Shown: in pieces, positions 45,469 through 57,590 of the stretch | Layout of the letters: every line of letters begins with the position of its first letter | How positions within the stretch are numbered: position 1 is the first letter of the stretch | Assembly: GCA_013407085.1 (NCBI GenBank) | Contig: JACCGJ010000210.1 | Location: 1-64,000, forward strand | Direction: 5' to 3' | Length of the DNA stretch: 64,000 nucleotides | Origin: Atriophallophorus winterbourni | Taxonomy: Eukaryota; Platyhelminthes; Trematoda; Plagiorchiida; Microphallidae | Made by a program: the position numbers and the translations under genes | Notes under the pieces: model-generated | Seen by the model: only the letters and a program-made list of their open reading frames with translations | Told to the model about the DNA's origin: nothing | Database searches by the model: none

Positions 45469-46884
45469 CTGAGCCGGTCGGGACACGACCGGCTGGTTCA
45501 GGTTTTTCGATACGTCAGTAGATGCGGGTGGTAGATTTGTTACTTTAGGATTGACGAGTGAGTCACCCTCGGTGCCAGTGTTGGGCAATCTGGATACAAC
45601 GGTCGGTATAGGATTACAGCGTGGATTGTCGGAATATAGTCGAACATTAGGTGGAGCATATCTACGATTTGTACGCCAAGCACTTAACGCAGAATTTACC
45701 ATATCGGGATGTAGAAAACAAACCTTCAGTAAGCGGGGAGAATTACCAGAGTATGTACCTGAACGAGAAAGACGGTAAATAGCGGTTGTGGTTATATCAG
45801 TACACTCCATGTGACTATGTAGAAAACGCCACTGATCGTCATCATGCTGTTTCATATCTAGATCATTCGAACATACGCCTCTTGGTACACCATGAACGAT
45901 GATAGCTGATGGCTCTCGGCGCGTTGATTTAGAATCACGATTCTTTTGACGCTCTGTCCACGGAACGTTCGAGAAGATCCGGATAATACTAGATTCACCG
46001 TGGAGTAAATAGGCAGTCAATAGAACGTCTACAGCTTGTTGACTCGTTTGCAAGTCAATAGGTAAGAGACGGGCTTTATCAGCATGGGGGGAAGATGGAT
46101 GTTGGGTTAATCGTGTTATACCCGAGGGATCTATGGCTGGGATTTTCATTTTCGAACACAAGTCAATCCACTGTTGTAGATCATGTTCACGTTTACTTTT
46201 GAACTGTGTACATGCTGACTCAGGTACATTGGTACAAATGACGGAGAATGTGTGAGGACGCGCGTTTTTGACTGTTGGCGGAGAAGTATTTGACTGCTTT
46301 TTCTTTGAGGTAGTTGCAGTAACCGGGTCTTTCAGTGGAAGGTATGACGGAGGGAAGAGTGTGCACACAGGGTTACATTCAACAACAGGAACTATAGGCT
46401 GATCTTGTTGCCGGCGCAGAGAGGCGAGTTCTGCAAGAATACGGCGGACATCAGATTCAACTTTAGAAATCCTATTATCGACTGCTTGACGGGGGGTTGC
46501 ACTTTCGGGTCGAGCTGGTGTTGAGGACAACTGTGGAGTAACTTGTGAGGTACGCATAGAACATGTCAGCAGAGTAGATTCGCAATTATTCTGCAGAGAT
46601 TCAAAATCAGGAAGGCATATTTGGCAAATGTATTTCAGAGAAGAAGATGCCTGTGACCGTATTACTGCAGTTTCTAAGTCCGTAAGACGAGGTTCACAAG
46701 ATAGATGCGTTTCCGTGCAGCACAAAGAGCAAGTGATAGACTTCGTTCTAGGTCCGACACGAGAGCCACACACTGGGCAAAAACAGCTCGGAATGGCAGG
46801 AATTTGCGGTTCCAACTGTGAGTCAATTGAGTCAAAATAAAGTATAAAATCACACAGCACTAGAAATTGCAAAATTTCGAACAC
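45463..46884 (-). CDS. CR1-like LINE ORF1 (473 codons, intact)
   Basis: The N-terminal third carries a PHD-like zinc finger: CxxC at residues ~34-37, then CxxC, a CTETHLSC knuckle and CQIC. This is a known feature of some CR1/LINE ORF1 proteins. A short coiled coil follows (KVESDVRRILAELASLRRQQ). Two globular blocks of similar design come next (FSVICTNVPES and AIIVHGVPRG starts, each followed by an HD-rich helix ending in QW). They look like an internal duplication of the ORF1 core. ORF1 proteins bind element RNA. The stop at 45463-45465 overlaps the upstream end of ORF2. No lesion is seen. Confidence 0.8.
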   Translation of the reverse strand: MFEILQFLVLCDFILYFDSIDSQLEPQIPAIPSCFCPVCGSRVGPRTKSITCSLCCTETHLSCEPRLTDLETAVIRSQASSSLKYICQICLPDFESLQNNCESTLLTCSMRTSQVTPQLSSTPARPESATPRQAVDNRISKVESDVRRILAELASLRRQQDQPIVPVVECNPVCTLFPPSYLPLKDPVTATTSKKKQSNTSPPTVKNARPHTFSVICTNVPESACTQFKSKREHDLQQWIDLCSKMKIPAIDPSGITRLTQHPSSPHADKARLLPIDLQTSQQAVDVLLTAYLLHGESSIIRIFSNVPWTERQKNRDSKSTRREPSAIIVHGVPRGVCSNDLDMKQHDDDQWRFLHSHMECTDITTTAIYRLSRSGTYSGNSPRLLKVCFLHPDMVNSALSAWRTNRRYAPPNVRLYSDNPRCNPIPTVVSRLPNTGTEGDSLVNPKVTNLPPASTDVSKNLNQPVVSRPAQV

Positions 46885-46889
46885 CGCGC

Positions 46890-47740
46890 GCTAAGTTGCA
46901 CAAGACAGTAAGTGGCTAATGAGCCAATAGAGCTTCAAGAATTTCTTTCGCTGGAAAGCTGCAGAGGAGCAACCACCACTGCCAAAACGTTTTTTCTTAT
47001 TGTCCGTTGGATATTCTCGACAGCTGCAGAGGAGCAGCCAAAACGTTTTTTCTTATTGTCCGTTGGATATTCTCGACAGTCGCAGCGCCACGAAGCATTT
47101 CGTTATGAATCATGCTGGAAAAATAAACAGCAATTTCTGTTCACCAGTACTGTGAGAGGTCAGCTAAAGAGGAGTTGTTTATCAAAAAGAACTCTAGAAT
47201 TTAATTTATTCACCAGATAACGCTGGAAAATGGTGAAATATCTAATCTTGCATAACAATTCAAGGGAGTATTCAGGAAATAGCTTACACCAGTTCAGTTC
47301 AGTTCAGTTGCACAGGACAGTTAGTGGCTGACGACCAATCGAGCCTCCAAAATTTCTTTCGTTGGAAAGATGCAGAGAAGCAACCACTACTACCAAAGAG
47401 TTTTTTCTCATTGTGATTTGGATATTTTCGACGATCGCGACGCAAAGGGATTATCCGAGTTGTATTTAGGAAACACCTCGTTTTTCCGTTCAGTTTGCAC
47501 TGGACAGTATGTGGCTAACGAGCCAATCGAGCGTCCAGAATTTCTTTCGGTGGAAAGCTGCAGAGAAACACTCACCAGTGCTAAAACGTTTATTCTTTTT
47601 GGCTATTTGAAATCTTCGACGTTCGCGACGCTAAGTGATTATCCGGGTTGCATTTAGGAATCACCGCGTTATAGCTGAATGATGATGTAAATGTAAAAAT
47701 AAATTTCTCTTCACCAGAACGGTGAGAGGTCAGCTGAATA
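46890..47740 (-). repeat. Tandem repeats in the 5' region of the CR1 element
   Basis: Three diverged units start near 46895, 47305 and 47490, each with 'gacagt..gtggct..cgagccaat', 'gaatttctttcg.tggaaag' and a 'ttcttattg/ttctcattg..gatatt..cga' block. The first unit contains an inner tandem duplication of about 57-65 bp ('cagctgcagaggagca' to 'ggatattctcgac'). The placement just upstream of ORF1 resembles the monomer promoters of some LINEs. Promoter function is inference. Confidence 0.65.
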
Positions 47741-47829
47741 AGAGTTGTGTATTTGAAAAAACAAAACTCTAGCATTTACTTACTAACCAGACAACGCTAA
47801 AAATGGTGAACTACCTAATCTTTCATAGA

Positions 47830-49130
47830 AATTAGAGTGAGAATTATGGACAAAGTTGCTGTTCATTAGCTGCTTGAAACTAGAGACGGAACAGCTAGGT
47901 ATAAGTTCCTCTGGGAAAATGTTTCAGAACTCTATCTCCCGAAGGCTGAAAAAGGGTTCCTGGAGTCTAGCCGATATCGCTTCTTAGCAAGTTTGGGTGA
48001 TTTGCCCAGGTTCCCAGCTCGGGACTTCAGATAAAGAAGTATTTCATGGAAACGCCAATTGAACCTTTTAAGATCTTGAAGCTTTCAATTAAGTCACCTC
48101 TTAACAAACGGCGCCTAAGGGAAAAAGATCGAGAGACTTCCGTCGTGCCGCGTACTGTTTCCCTCGCTGAACATCAAGTCATGCGAGTTGCGAGACGCTT
48201 GACGCTTTCAATTCTAAGGATGTACTTCCTTTAGTGAGGACACCACGCCTGAACACAATATTCAATACGCGGTGAACTAATGCCTAGTAAAGTGGCAGGA
48301 ATACATCAAGTCTACTGCTCAATATCACTGAGTTCAGTCGAAAATGTACCTTGCGTGCACGCTGAGCTGCAGCGACACATTGGTCATACCATTTGATGTC
48401 AACCCTAACCCAAACTCTCGAATCCTTAAGACACTGTGTGGCGTTAACACTGAGGTAATTATCCGACAACTAGACCAAAAATTTTTGAACCAGCGCTGAC
48501 AATATTGTGCTCTTATTACGGTTCAGTGGGAGGTCCCCAACAGGTATGACAAGTTTATTAACCGCTCAAGGTCGTGCATCAAGGTATCTTCATCCACTGA
48601 TATGATGAACTCCTCATCTTTCGCGCAAATGAAACATGGACACCTCAAGACAGACGCGAAACATCAATGAAAATCAGGAATAGAACAGGAACGAGTAACA
48701 AACCTTGAGGGACACTACTGATCACGTCAGTTTGGCTACACAACGTGGATCCGACTCCGAATGTCCTACCTGTAAGGAATGCTATTACCCAAGCATGTAG
48801 ACTACTCCGTGTCTTTTCTGCAATCGTGATCTCCATAAGGCGGTGATTCACGGAAACGAATGGTAATTGGGTAAGAACTACCCTTAAGAGGACGGTAGAT
48901 TTTGTCACGCAATAGTTTTTTCAACACTTTAGAGACGATGTTAGTCAGGTTGACACGCATATAGTTACCAAGTGTTGAACTGCATCCACCCTTGTGTAGT
49001 GGCACGACTACGGCTACTTTCCACTCTTTAGGAAGCACTCCAAGTTGTAAGCACTTGGGCAAAATATTTCAGCACAATTGAGTGCATACCATCCGGCACC
49101 TCATCTTTGTTGACATGAACATGGTTAAGT
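47830..49130 (-). mobile_element. Decayed CR1-like LINE fragment
   Basis: Minus-strand pieces in order: LGVLPKEWKVAVVVPLHKGG (about 49060), SVPQGLLLVPVLFLIF (about 48710), a thumb region with RIEYCVQAWCPH (about 48270), and RRRLLRGDLIESFKILK (about 48100). Many stops and frameshifts are present. It is a different copy from the element at 43-47 kb and lies directly upstream of that element's 5' repeats. Confidence 0.75.
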
Positions 49131-49134
49131 GCGC

Positions 49135-49405
49135 CATACACATGTCTACATGAGTTTGGGCTCATGTAATTAAACAGGTTGGTCGTACCAGCCTTATCCA
49201 ACAGTTACATACGGAAACAACATGTTTACCATTCTTCCACTGTTTAAAGCGCATGCGAATCATGACCCTACTGTCCATACCCGAGGAATGTGAACAGCGC
49301 GAAACCAGTCTTGGTGTGTGTATGATGGAAATGGATGCAAATGAGATTTCTCGTTCATGGTCATGGGTTTAAACTCTGTCTACATGATTGTGGGCTCATG
49401 TGATA
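49135..49405 (+). repeat. Hammerhead-type monomer (family A), decayed core
   Basis: The monomer landmarks 'gtttgggctcatgtaattaaacagg', 'cttccactgtttaaagcgcatg', 'gcgcgaaacc' and 'gatggaaatggatgcaaatgag' (split as seen) are present. The core reads CCGAGGA, so it is inactive. Confidence 0.6.
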
Positions 49406-49409
49406 TAAC

Positions 49410-50860
49410 GGTTTGGTCGTAGTAGATAGAATCAACCGGTACGTAGTGAAAAATTCGTTCTTCTTACGATTTCACGAAAGGAACATTTCCGTACATAAGA
49501 GCACGATTTATTCCTTCTTTTCATGTTATCACCCCAATCGCTCGATCTTCTTTGTAGAAACCCACGATTTGGTATATTCTAAGATAGGCAAACACACCTA
49601 CGTACCACGATGTGTAAATCGAAAAACGTTTTGAATCGGTAGGAAACTTGAACCAAGTATTTTGTCAAACGAACTCGCAAATGTATCTGAACAATAAGGC
49701 TAGTAACACGAAATTTCTTCCCTCAGTCAAAAGGGGTAGTCCGCATTCTACTCCAACATTTTGCAATCGATATTTCCTAAATTCATCTACGAGATTAAAG
49801 GGGGTATTAAATATACGGTTGAACAATTTGTTACAGTCAAAATGTATCACGTCAACCGAACTACATTAATTACAAGATTATCACAAGTGCTGAAGCACAT
49901 TTAGAGGGCGTAGCTATGAGTACCAGGAGTTTGTTGTGAAACGCTTTTTCCTTAATTGATGTGCAAAAAGCGGATCCGGGTTTCTTTCTGTACTTTATGG
50001 GGAAACACTGTTGCAACTCCCGCAAGTGGGCAAATGCTAGGCGTCTTAAGGTAGCCACATACGGTACTGTTGAAACCAATATGATGTAGTTGATGTTTAA
50101 ATGTTAAAAATGAATCACGTTGTGGTAAGATAGCAAATTAGGAGGCCATTCAGTTATCTCAAACAAGTGCAGTTTATCATATTTGGCACCGCCAACGCGA
50201 ATTTTTTTTTTAGGATAGTCATAGGCGGGTTCGCGTACCCAACGACTCATAGCTCGATTTCTCTATGGTGTTCTCATGCCGTACGCTGTAGATCTCATCT
50301 TCGCCAACATAACTTCTCCAACAACTAATATCGTAGGTACAACTGAAATTATGGTTCTTGTTAAGGAATCGCTTGTTTGCGGTGTGTTACTTAAATCGCG
50401 ATTTCACATGTCGCTTTTTCTTTCATCTATGTAGACACATACATGTTGCTGCCATGTTAAAACGCGGATGCATTGACAGTCCCGGTATTCCAGCGCTGGT
50501 CAAGAAGTAATAATCATGCGATATTGTTGAACTTTACTTCGGGGGACGTTGCTAGGTGAACTAGTCGCCAGTTTTCAGATGGTCTATCTTATGAACACAA
50601 TTTTATATGTAGGTCGCAATGCCAATTAAAGGCACCATACTTTACTATTTTAATTCGTCGTATGGACACCTATCTGAGTAGAGCAGGTTCGCATCCTTCG
50701 ACTCCGTTCACTTTTATAGTAGTGATTTGCGTCCGTATGGTACGGCAATCCACCGCTGGATACATTATCATTTTATTTAGAACACAGTGAACCTACTAAC
50801 CATCAGAGTTCGTCTCCCATAGCCAGCTATGACGAAGAAGTAACGATTTCCGATATTAAG
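49410..50860. other. Unidentified sequence with short open frames
   Basis: Minus-strand frames at 50079-49870 and 49850-49665 follow one another and have a protein-like composition (FAHLRELQQCFPIKYRKK; LVDEFRKYRLQNVGVECG), but I recognise no family. The remainder is non-coding. Confidence 0.3.
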
Positions 50861-52950
50861 GGCAACGATGCGCGGCTATTAGACGTTCACGATGGCTGGA
50901 TGAACGGTCGAAGATGGGCAACTCAGAATAAAATCACATCCACACTCGACTACCTCCAGTAGCGTGGGGGTTTCGCAAGGCTACCAACACAGCTGATTCT
51001 TGGGCACAATTTACACAAGTGCAGAATAAAGTTATCAGCCTAATTCGAGATGATAAGCAAGCTCTCCAATCGCAATTGATTTCTCAGATGCACCAGAATC
51101 CAAAGCTCTTGTATAGACTTGTAAACGATAGAACGAATATTAAACCAGGAGTCTTTGACCTAAAACTTCGTTTGGCTTCACAGAATCCATAAATCAGACC
51201 GCTGACATGTCAGCAGACTTTTATGCCGGAGGTTTGGCGCCAAAATCCATGAAGCCTAATCAGGAACCAATCGGTTGAATTGACCGACCGACCTTGAGTA
51301 AAGTATTGATTACTCCGATGGTGGGAGCGCAGCACTTACGAAAAGTTCACGTAAAGAAATCTCCAGGACCAGACGAGATAACTCCAAAGCTGCTTAAAAC
51401 CTGTCATGCGCAGCTCTCTAAACCTCTATCTTGCATGCTTAATAATTTGCTCCAAGCTGGCGTAGTGCCAAAAGACTGGAAACTGGGACAAATAATAACC
51501 ATTTACAAAGTTGGTTGTCGTTCTGAAGTTAAAAATTACAGGCCGATGACATTGCTGTCTTTGGTATCAAATGTTTTTGATAACCGCAAAAATAGTGCGA
51601 CATCTGGAAACGAACCAAATTTTAGCAGTTGCCTAACATGGATTTCGCAGAAATCGCTCTTGTCTAACAAATTTACTGTCAAGCTTAGACGATTACACGA
51701 GGATTGTAGATTTAAAGGGCTGTATTCATGTGGGCTACCTGGACATTTCTGAAGCGTTCGACAGAGTTGATCATAATTTACTCCTGAACAAGCTAAAAAA
51801 ACAGGGTATTGTTGGAAGACTATACGAATTGATCAGAGATTATCTCAGCAACAGACACATTCGAGTTCGTGTGGACGGCCTATTATCGAAGAACATCGAT
51901 GTCACTAGGTGTTTCACAAGGATCAGTGCTTGGACCAATACTGTTTCTAGTCTATATGGACGATGTACCAATACCAAATGATAGTAAGATGGTTTTGTTT
52001 GCTGACGATAAAAAAGTATGGAGGCGAATCAGAAATGCTGACGATTGCATTTTGCTGCAAAATGATTTGAATGCTTTGTAGCACTGGTCATCCCAAAATA
52101 AACTCTCATTGAATATGCAAAGTCGAAGATGATTCAGATCGGACGTGACCTTGGCCTTCCCTATCAATTCAAGCTCGGCGATAAAACCTGGAGTACACCG
52201 AAGAAGAAAAGGACCTGGGTATCTGGATTCGCGGTAGTTTGAAAATTGTCTACAATGCGAAACTGTTTACAAAAGCGCTTCTTGGCTGCTTGGCATTTTA
52301 CGGCGGATATTTGAACGTTTTCCCCGAGGTGTTTTCCACTCATAATTAATACATATATACACCCGGTTCTAGACTATGCCGCACAAGCCTGGACACCATG
52401 GCTCCAAAAAGACATCTTAATTGTGGATCGCATATATCAGAGAGCTTCTAAGCTGGTCATTGGACTCGAAAATATGCCATTTGCCTGGCGACTCAGACGA
52501 CTGGAAATGAGAACATGTGCACGAAGGAGAATGGGAGGTGATCTCATCCTCGCATACAAAATACTCACTACTGTTTCCCACCCCCTGGACATAGTATTTC
52601 ACCTACAAACTTCCAGCAACAGTCGTGATCATGGATGCAAGTTGGAAATACCACATTCCAAACGGAACTGCCGCAAGTATTTTATTCTGTACGTGTGTGC
52701 TTTGTTTGGAATTTGCTGATTTGGTGAGCTCAAACAATTTATCTATATTTGAATCAAAACTTGACGATTATATGAGAGCTAATCCGAATGTTGCCCCAAA
52801 CTATTAATAAAATATCATCGTTCCATTTATTTTGATTTTATTTATACACACAAATATATACATTTGTACCTATAATTCCACTCTATGGTTATTGTAAAGT
52901 TAATTGCTTTTTCAACAACAAATCTTGATTCCTGAATCTGGATGAGTTAT
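50860..52950 (+). mobile_element. CR1-like LINE, decayed, 5'-truncated
   Basis: In order on the plus strand: a linker with VQNKVISLIRDDKQAL (about 51020), KKSPGPDEITPKLLKTC (about 51360), NYRPMTLLSLV (about 51540), YLDISEAFDRVDHNLLL (about 51735), VSQGSVLGPILFLVYMDDV (about 51905), LFADDKKVW (about 51990), then ASKLVIGLENMPFAWRLRR (about 52440) and a C-terminal SIFESKLDDYM. At least five frame changes interrupt it. The 3' end near 52945 has a worn 8-bp tail (AATCTTGA, TTCCTGAA). Confidence 0.85.
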
Positions 52951-55790
52951 TATTCCACGATCGAGTGTGTGGTCAGTGGGATTCTGATGAACCACTAGAG
53001 TTGGTTGTGAAAACGAAAGGATGGAAGCAATTCCCTTACTACAAACAGTGGTATCATTTCTATTGTTCAATTACTCCGCCATTTGTTACAGAAAAGTGGT
53101 GCCTTTTGTATGCATATCTTTGAATGATTGTTTAGCACCACTCAAAGATAATATAATGTTAAGCATTTAACTATGTGGCCAATATTGATAATGATTACTT
53201 TGTCTTGTATTTTCAAGAATTTAATTAGTTATTTCTTAATTAATATAATGTTCTTAGGCTAACCGGACCCCAGGAGATTTTTGCTGAGCTTAGCGTCCAC
53301 TAACTAGCTATCGGATTCGAACTCGTTATATGTGTTTCAGGAATGTTTCAAAAATATGATTCTCTATACGTGGATCAATAATGCATTTTATACGTAAGGT
53401 TTTACCATGATGCTGTGTGTAGTCTTGTTGCAGTCAATTTACAAAAATTGTCGCTAAAAAGCCTGGACTTCTGACAATCGTCACCACATTCTGGATCTGT
53501 ATTCTCTCATCTTTTTTGGTAAAACGTATTGCTCAGAATTATATTAACCGAGCAATACGAGGGAGAAAATCACACGGCTGAATAATATAAATTGTTACTG
53601 GCAACACAACACGGAGTCCGCAACTGAATATGTAATCTTATATTTTATTTGATCTTTGCCTCGTATTCTATTATAGTGTTAGTTCATTAATAAAATATTC
53701 CGCTCAGTATACCGTTACAACAACAGTAACTAACTAAAATATATTCCTAACTCTCCTCCAGGTGTTGTCATCTCCGGCCTCGGTATACATTGTAGTATCA
53801 ATTTCAGAGTAGAAGAATGCGACGAATACGAGTTTAACTGAACCAACTTGCTGTTCAACAAATGTCAAAATATATAGATTTTATTTCTCATCACTTGTCT
53901 TTCTGAGCCCAATACAGTAAATTTGACATAGTCAAATTTTCTAGTCCTATCTCCAATTCGAACATACGCATGCGACAAATGCGATTTCATTGCACGTAAT
54001 GCGATGAAAATTTGTCAATATGTGTTGAGACGAGTGAAATGTTGCTGTCATGGGTGATTGTGTATCATCAAAAACGTTCCACTAGTGAAGCTGCATATAA
54101 TTTGGGGAGCTTTTTGAAATACCATGAAGCTTAGGACTGAAAAATATTTCTGCATGAGATTGTGCGTTGAGTAACCCTATCAAACTTCGTGCGATGGATA
54201 TTAAATTACCAAGCAACTCCTATTCTTGCTATATGTGGTAGAGCTTTTAGTTCCAGCAGTCCAATTGTATCATGCTAGACTGTAAAAGGAGCAAACTTTC
54301 ATCCAATCAAATAGCGTGTTTACCTGACAGCGCGTCACTCCCTAAGTCGCTGGAATCGAATGACAGTTTTAGCTCGATTGATTATAACACAGGCTTTAAT
54401 TGAATAAATTGGGTAAGCATAGCATTATTTCCATTGTTTACCGTCAAAAAAAGTATCAACTTTTTCGAATTAAATAGCGATTGGGAAATGTCGAAATGTC
54501 AGGGTTACGTAAAACAAAGTACTAAAAAACCAACCAGTTTCAACGTTAAACCACACAGAAACAAAATTTCATTAATAGATGCAGTCTGGCCTCATATCCA
54601 ATCAGAAGCATGTTTATACATGTGTCAATGGGTTGTTTAATTTTATTACCTTAAACATTTAATTTATTCACATGCACTATCATTCATGAACCTCAAAATC
54701 TATTTTCTTATTACTTAAAATTTTTACGTCCTAACTTTTTTGTTAGCAATCGCATTTTTATAGCAATAGATAAAGTGTAAAAAGTAGCTTGTGCTCTATA
54801 TCACTGTAGCATAAACCGGTCACGATCAGCCAGTTTAGCTGAATTTAGGTAGCACATATGGTAGAGTGTTAAAGTTATATTTTTGAAATTTATTTGCATG
54901 TGTATATGATTTTAACACAGAATGAAAAGAAGAAATTGGTTTTATTTGAACACACGATTCACCAGCTATTACAATGACTTCACCACAAAACATCTCAGCG
55001 TGAAATCGGTGAAGTTCAATCGACACTGATTCACACGTCTGCATCATAATTAAAACGTTACATGAAAGGTAAAATATTACAAGTAAGCGTTGACATGTTA
55101 AGTGTGTCAAACAATTGCAAAGTGCATAGGTGGCGAGATGTTTTACCCAGACTCACTGCTGAATAATGTGTAGTAGAGAAATGCAGATAGTGTTTGTTGA
55201 ATGAAGGTCATTCCATGTAACAATACAAATGCGATGTCATTGTTCACGCCGACCAAGATTACGTTCCGTTGACTTTTGAAAGTACTTTGTAAGATTATTG
55301 ACATAAATGTCAACTGACCTTCATCGTAAAATTGAAACGTTACTCAAATGAACCACTGATCCTTGTCATTCCTACATGAAACCAGCAACTCCGACGTTAA
55401 ATTTAGACAATTCAAAGTAAAAGTAGATTACCTGCAAAGTCAGAGCTTCCGGTGGATGGAGTGGCTAACCGTGTTCCAAAACCGTTGAGGTCTACATGCG
55501 GATGTTCTAAAGTGAACACAATGAGAGATAAAAAGTTGAAATTATCATTCTGAATAAAACTTGATATAAGAAGACCGCAAACGTGATACACTAGAGTGAA
55601 TATTTTACAACATGAAAGATATCATGTTTAGAGTCGCATCTCTTTGCATAGTCATATGCTTGTTTCTGCTGGCAATTCGTAGTAGTAAATTTTAGTAAAT
55701 AATTTTTTGTAAATAAATTAGAAAATTTTTGTAAATAAATTATGCCACTATAATTATGTCCAATGCACTAGAATATATTTAGGAGTGATA
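52950..55790. other. AT-rich spacer, no gene seen
   Basis: Isolated frames (54434-54640 +, 54835-55110 -) have no domain or splice context. No shared repeat was noticed. Confidence 0.4.
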
Positions 55791-55839
55791 ATGTGTTCAT
55801 AATGCCTACGAAATTTTAGTGCGATCTGTTACAGTAAAT

Positions 55840-55890
55840 TTAGTTCACGTTTCACTGCTGACGCAGAAGCTTCGTCAGATTAAGTGTGTG
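55840..55890 (-). ncRNA. Candidate minimal hammerhead, family 2, copy 3
   Basis: On the minus strand, CTGACGA (55878-55872) and GAAACGTG (from 55853) are homologous to 785-840. The core differs only at N7 (C). CTGC/GCAG can pair in stem II. The bases before the core (AATC) and after the cleavage side (GTGAAC) have changed, so helix I and the NUH triplet are damaged. Confidence 0.35.
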
Positions 55891-55929
55891 TCAGGACAAT
55901 AAACATGACTAATTCACAGCCAATCGACC

Positions 55930-57295
55930 GCCATTAATTTAGGCTTAACGTTAAAGAGCCTAGAATAAGCCTACGGTGTGTCACGTCACTTAGTCATGAC
56001 GAGGATCAACGCTCGATTTGTCTAATAAGTTATGAACTCGAATTTAAAACAAGAAAAAACGTAAAAGTTAGTTTCATTAATAATAATACTAGTTTATAAT
56101 CAATGAACCTGTCCATGGAAAACATGATCAGTTTATCATAATGATTACAGCAAATGATAAGATTAAATGAATTACGGAAATTTAAATTTCAGAAAAGGTA
56201 TATTTTTTGTTAAAAATAGGAAATAGTAGTTGATATTGTTAGGCAAATGTTCTTAAATATTCAATAATAACGTGGCTTCATTCAAATGGGGTATCAAATC
56301 GAGTGAATGAGAAGAGTGCAAGCCGATGAGAAGTACAAATGTGCGGAGAAATTAAAGTAAAGGATTAGATTATTATGCTGTAGAAAAATACAAAAACAGA
56401 ATTAATATAAATGTTAAAAGTGTCTTTCATTATTCAGTGGCTGATGTCAAATAGGAAAATATTTCAAACGCATAGACTCCGCATTTAGATTTTCGCCATA
56501 CGGATTAATACCGCTTCTTATTAATTCACACGTTGTCTAGATTGACGCTGTATCTATATATAAAGTGTGCTGAATCACGAATACAAGAATGATATTTCCT
56601 CGCAACCTGGTGTTCTTTGATTCTAATTTAAAGTTTACTGGAAGTATGCCCTACGTAAACAACAGAATATACTGAAATTCCATTCTTTAAATGCTTGATG
56701 TAATGCTAGATAATGCAACTTAGGTTCATAATAGCCAACACAATATTTTTCCCTTCTGTATATGTTACGCGAATGGACGAATGTTTCAATATTCTACTTA
56801 TCGCAATGTATATGTTTTTAACATACGGTATAAAAACTTATATCGCCCATTTTCTCCGATATTACTGACTGAAATTTCAACGCCATCAATTAGAGTCTGA
56901 TAAATAATAACAATGTTCTATGATTTTGAGATAAAATGTTTTTCATCACTTACTTTCAACGAGCATATTCCTCACTTGATCTCTAAGGCGAAGCAGAGTG
57001 TAAATATTAATTATCAGTTATTCACTATCCCACACTGTAAGTTGGAACTCATTAAATCTTTCACTTAACCTCTCCTTCATTACTGTAATATAATATATCG
57101 CAGCAAAAACAAAACAAAAGCATCGCATGGAAAAAGTACAACATTCTTTTACCAAATCAATCATTAGAAATATCTTGAATCAATCATATAGATAAAGGTG
57201 TAAGCAGCTCATGCTAGAACCATTATGGTTCCTTAGAATTAGACACAACCTTATGCTATTTTAAGAATAATATCTCATGATTATATAGATGTAAA
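55930..57295. other. AT-rich spacer, no gene seen
   Basis: There is no open frame or element I can support. Confidence 0.4.
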
Positions 57296-57299
57296 TTTG

Positions 57300-57590
57300 A
57301 CTTTAGCTTCCGACAAGATTCTAGGTATAATGTACGAAATCAAGATAACATAGTGAAACTACAAATATTTCGCAAGAATGCAAAGAAGAAACTTTTACCT
57401 GAATATGTAAGCTAAACTCTGGAATGTTATCCCAAATGACATAAGAAACTGCGCATTTTCACGTGATTTTAAAGGATATCTAGATTCATTCCCCACTGCG
57501 GAAAAAGTAACGAATCTTTTCAAATTAGATATCTCACTAGAAGAACTGTTTAATCACGACATACCTGGTTACTAATAATAAAAAGAGTTT
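57300..57590 (+). mobile_element. LINE 3' coding fragment, same family as 58935-60350
   Basis: The plus-strand translation contains RNQDNIVKLQIFRKNAKKKLLPEY, a stop, then LWNVIPNDIRNCAFSRDFKG and a terminal LFNHDIPGY before the stop at about 57576. This parallels LWNSLPLHFRMCTSTGKFK and IFCHGIPGY at the end of the larger element, in the opposite orientation. Confidence 0.7.
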
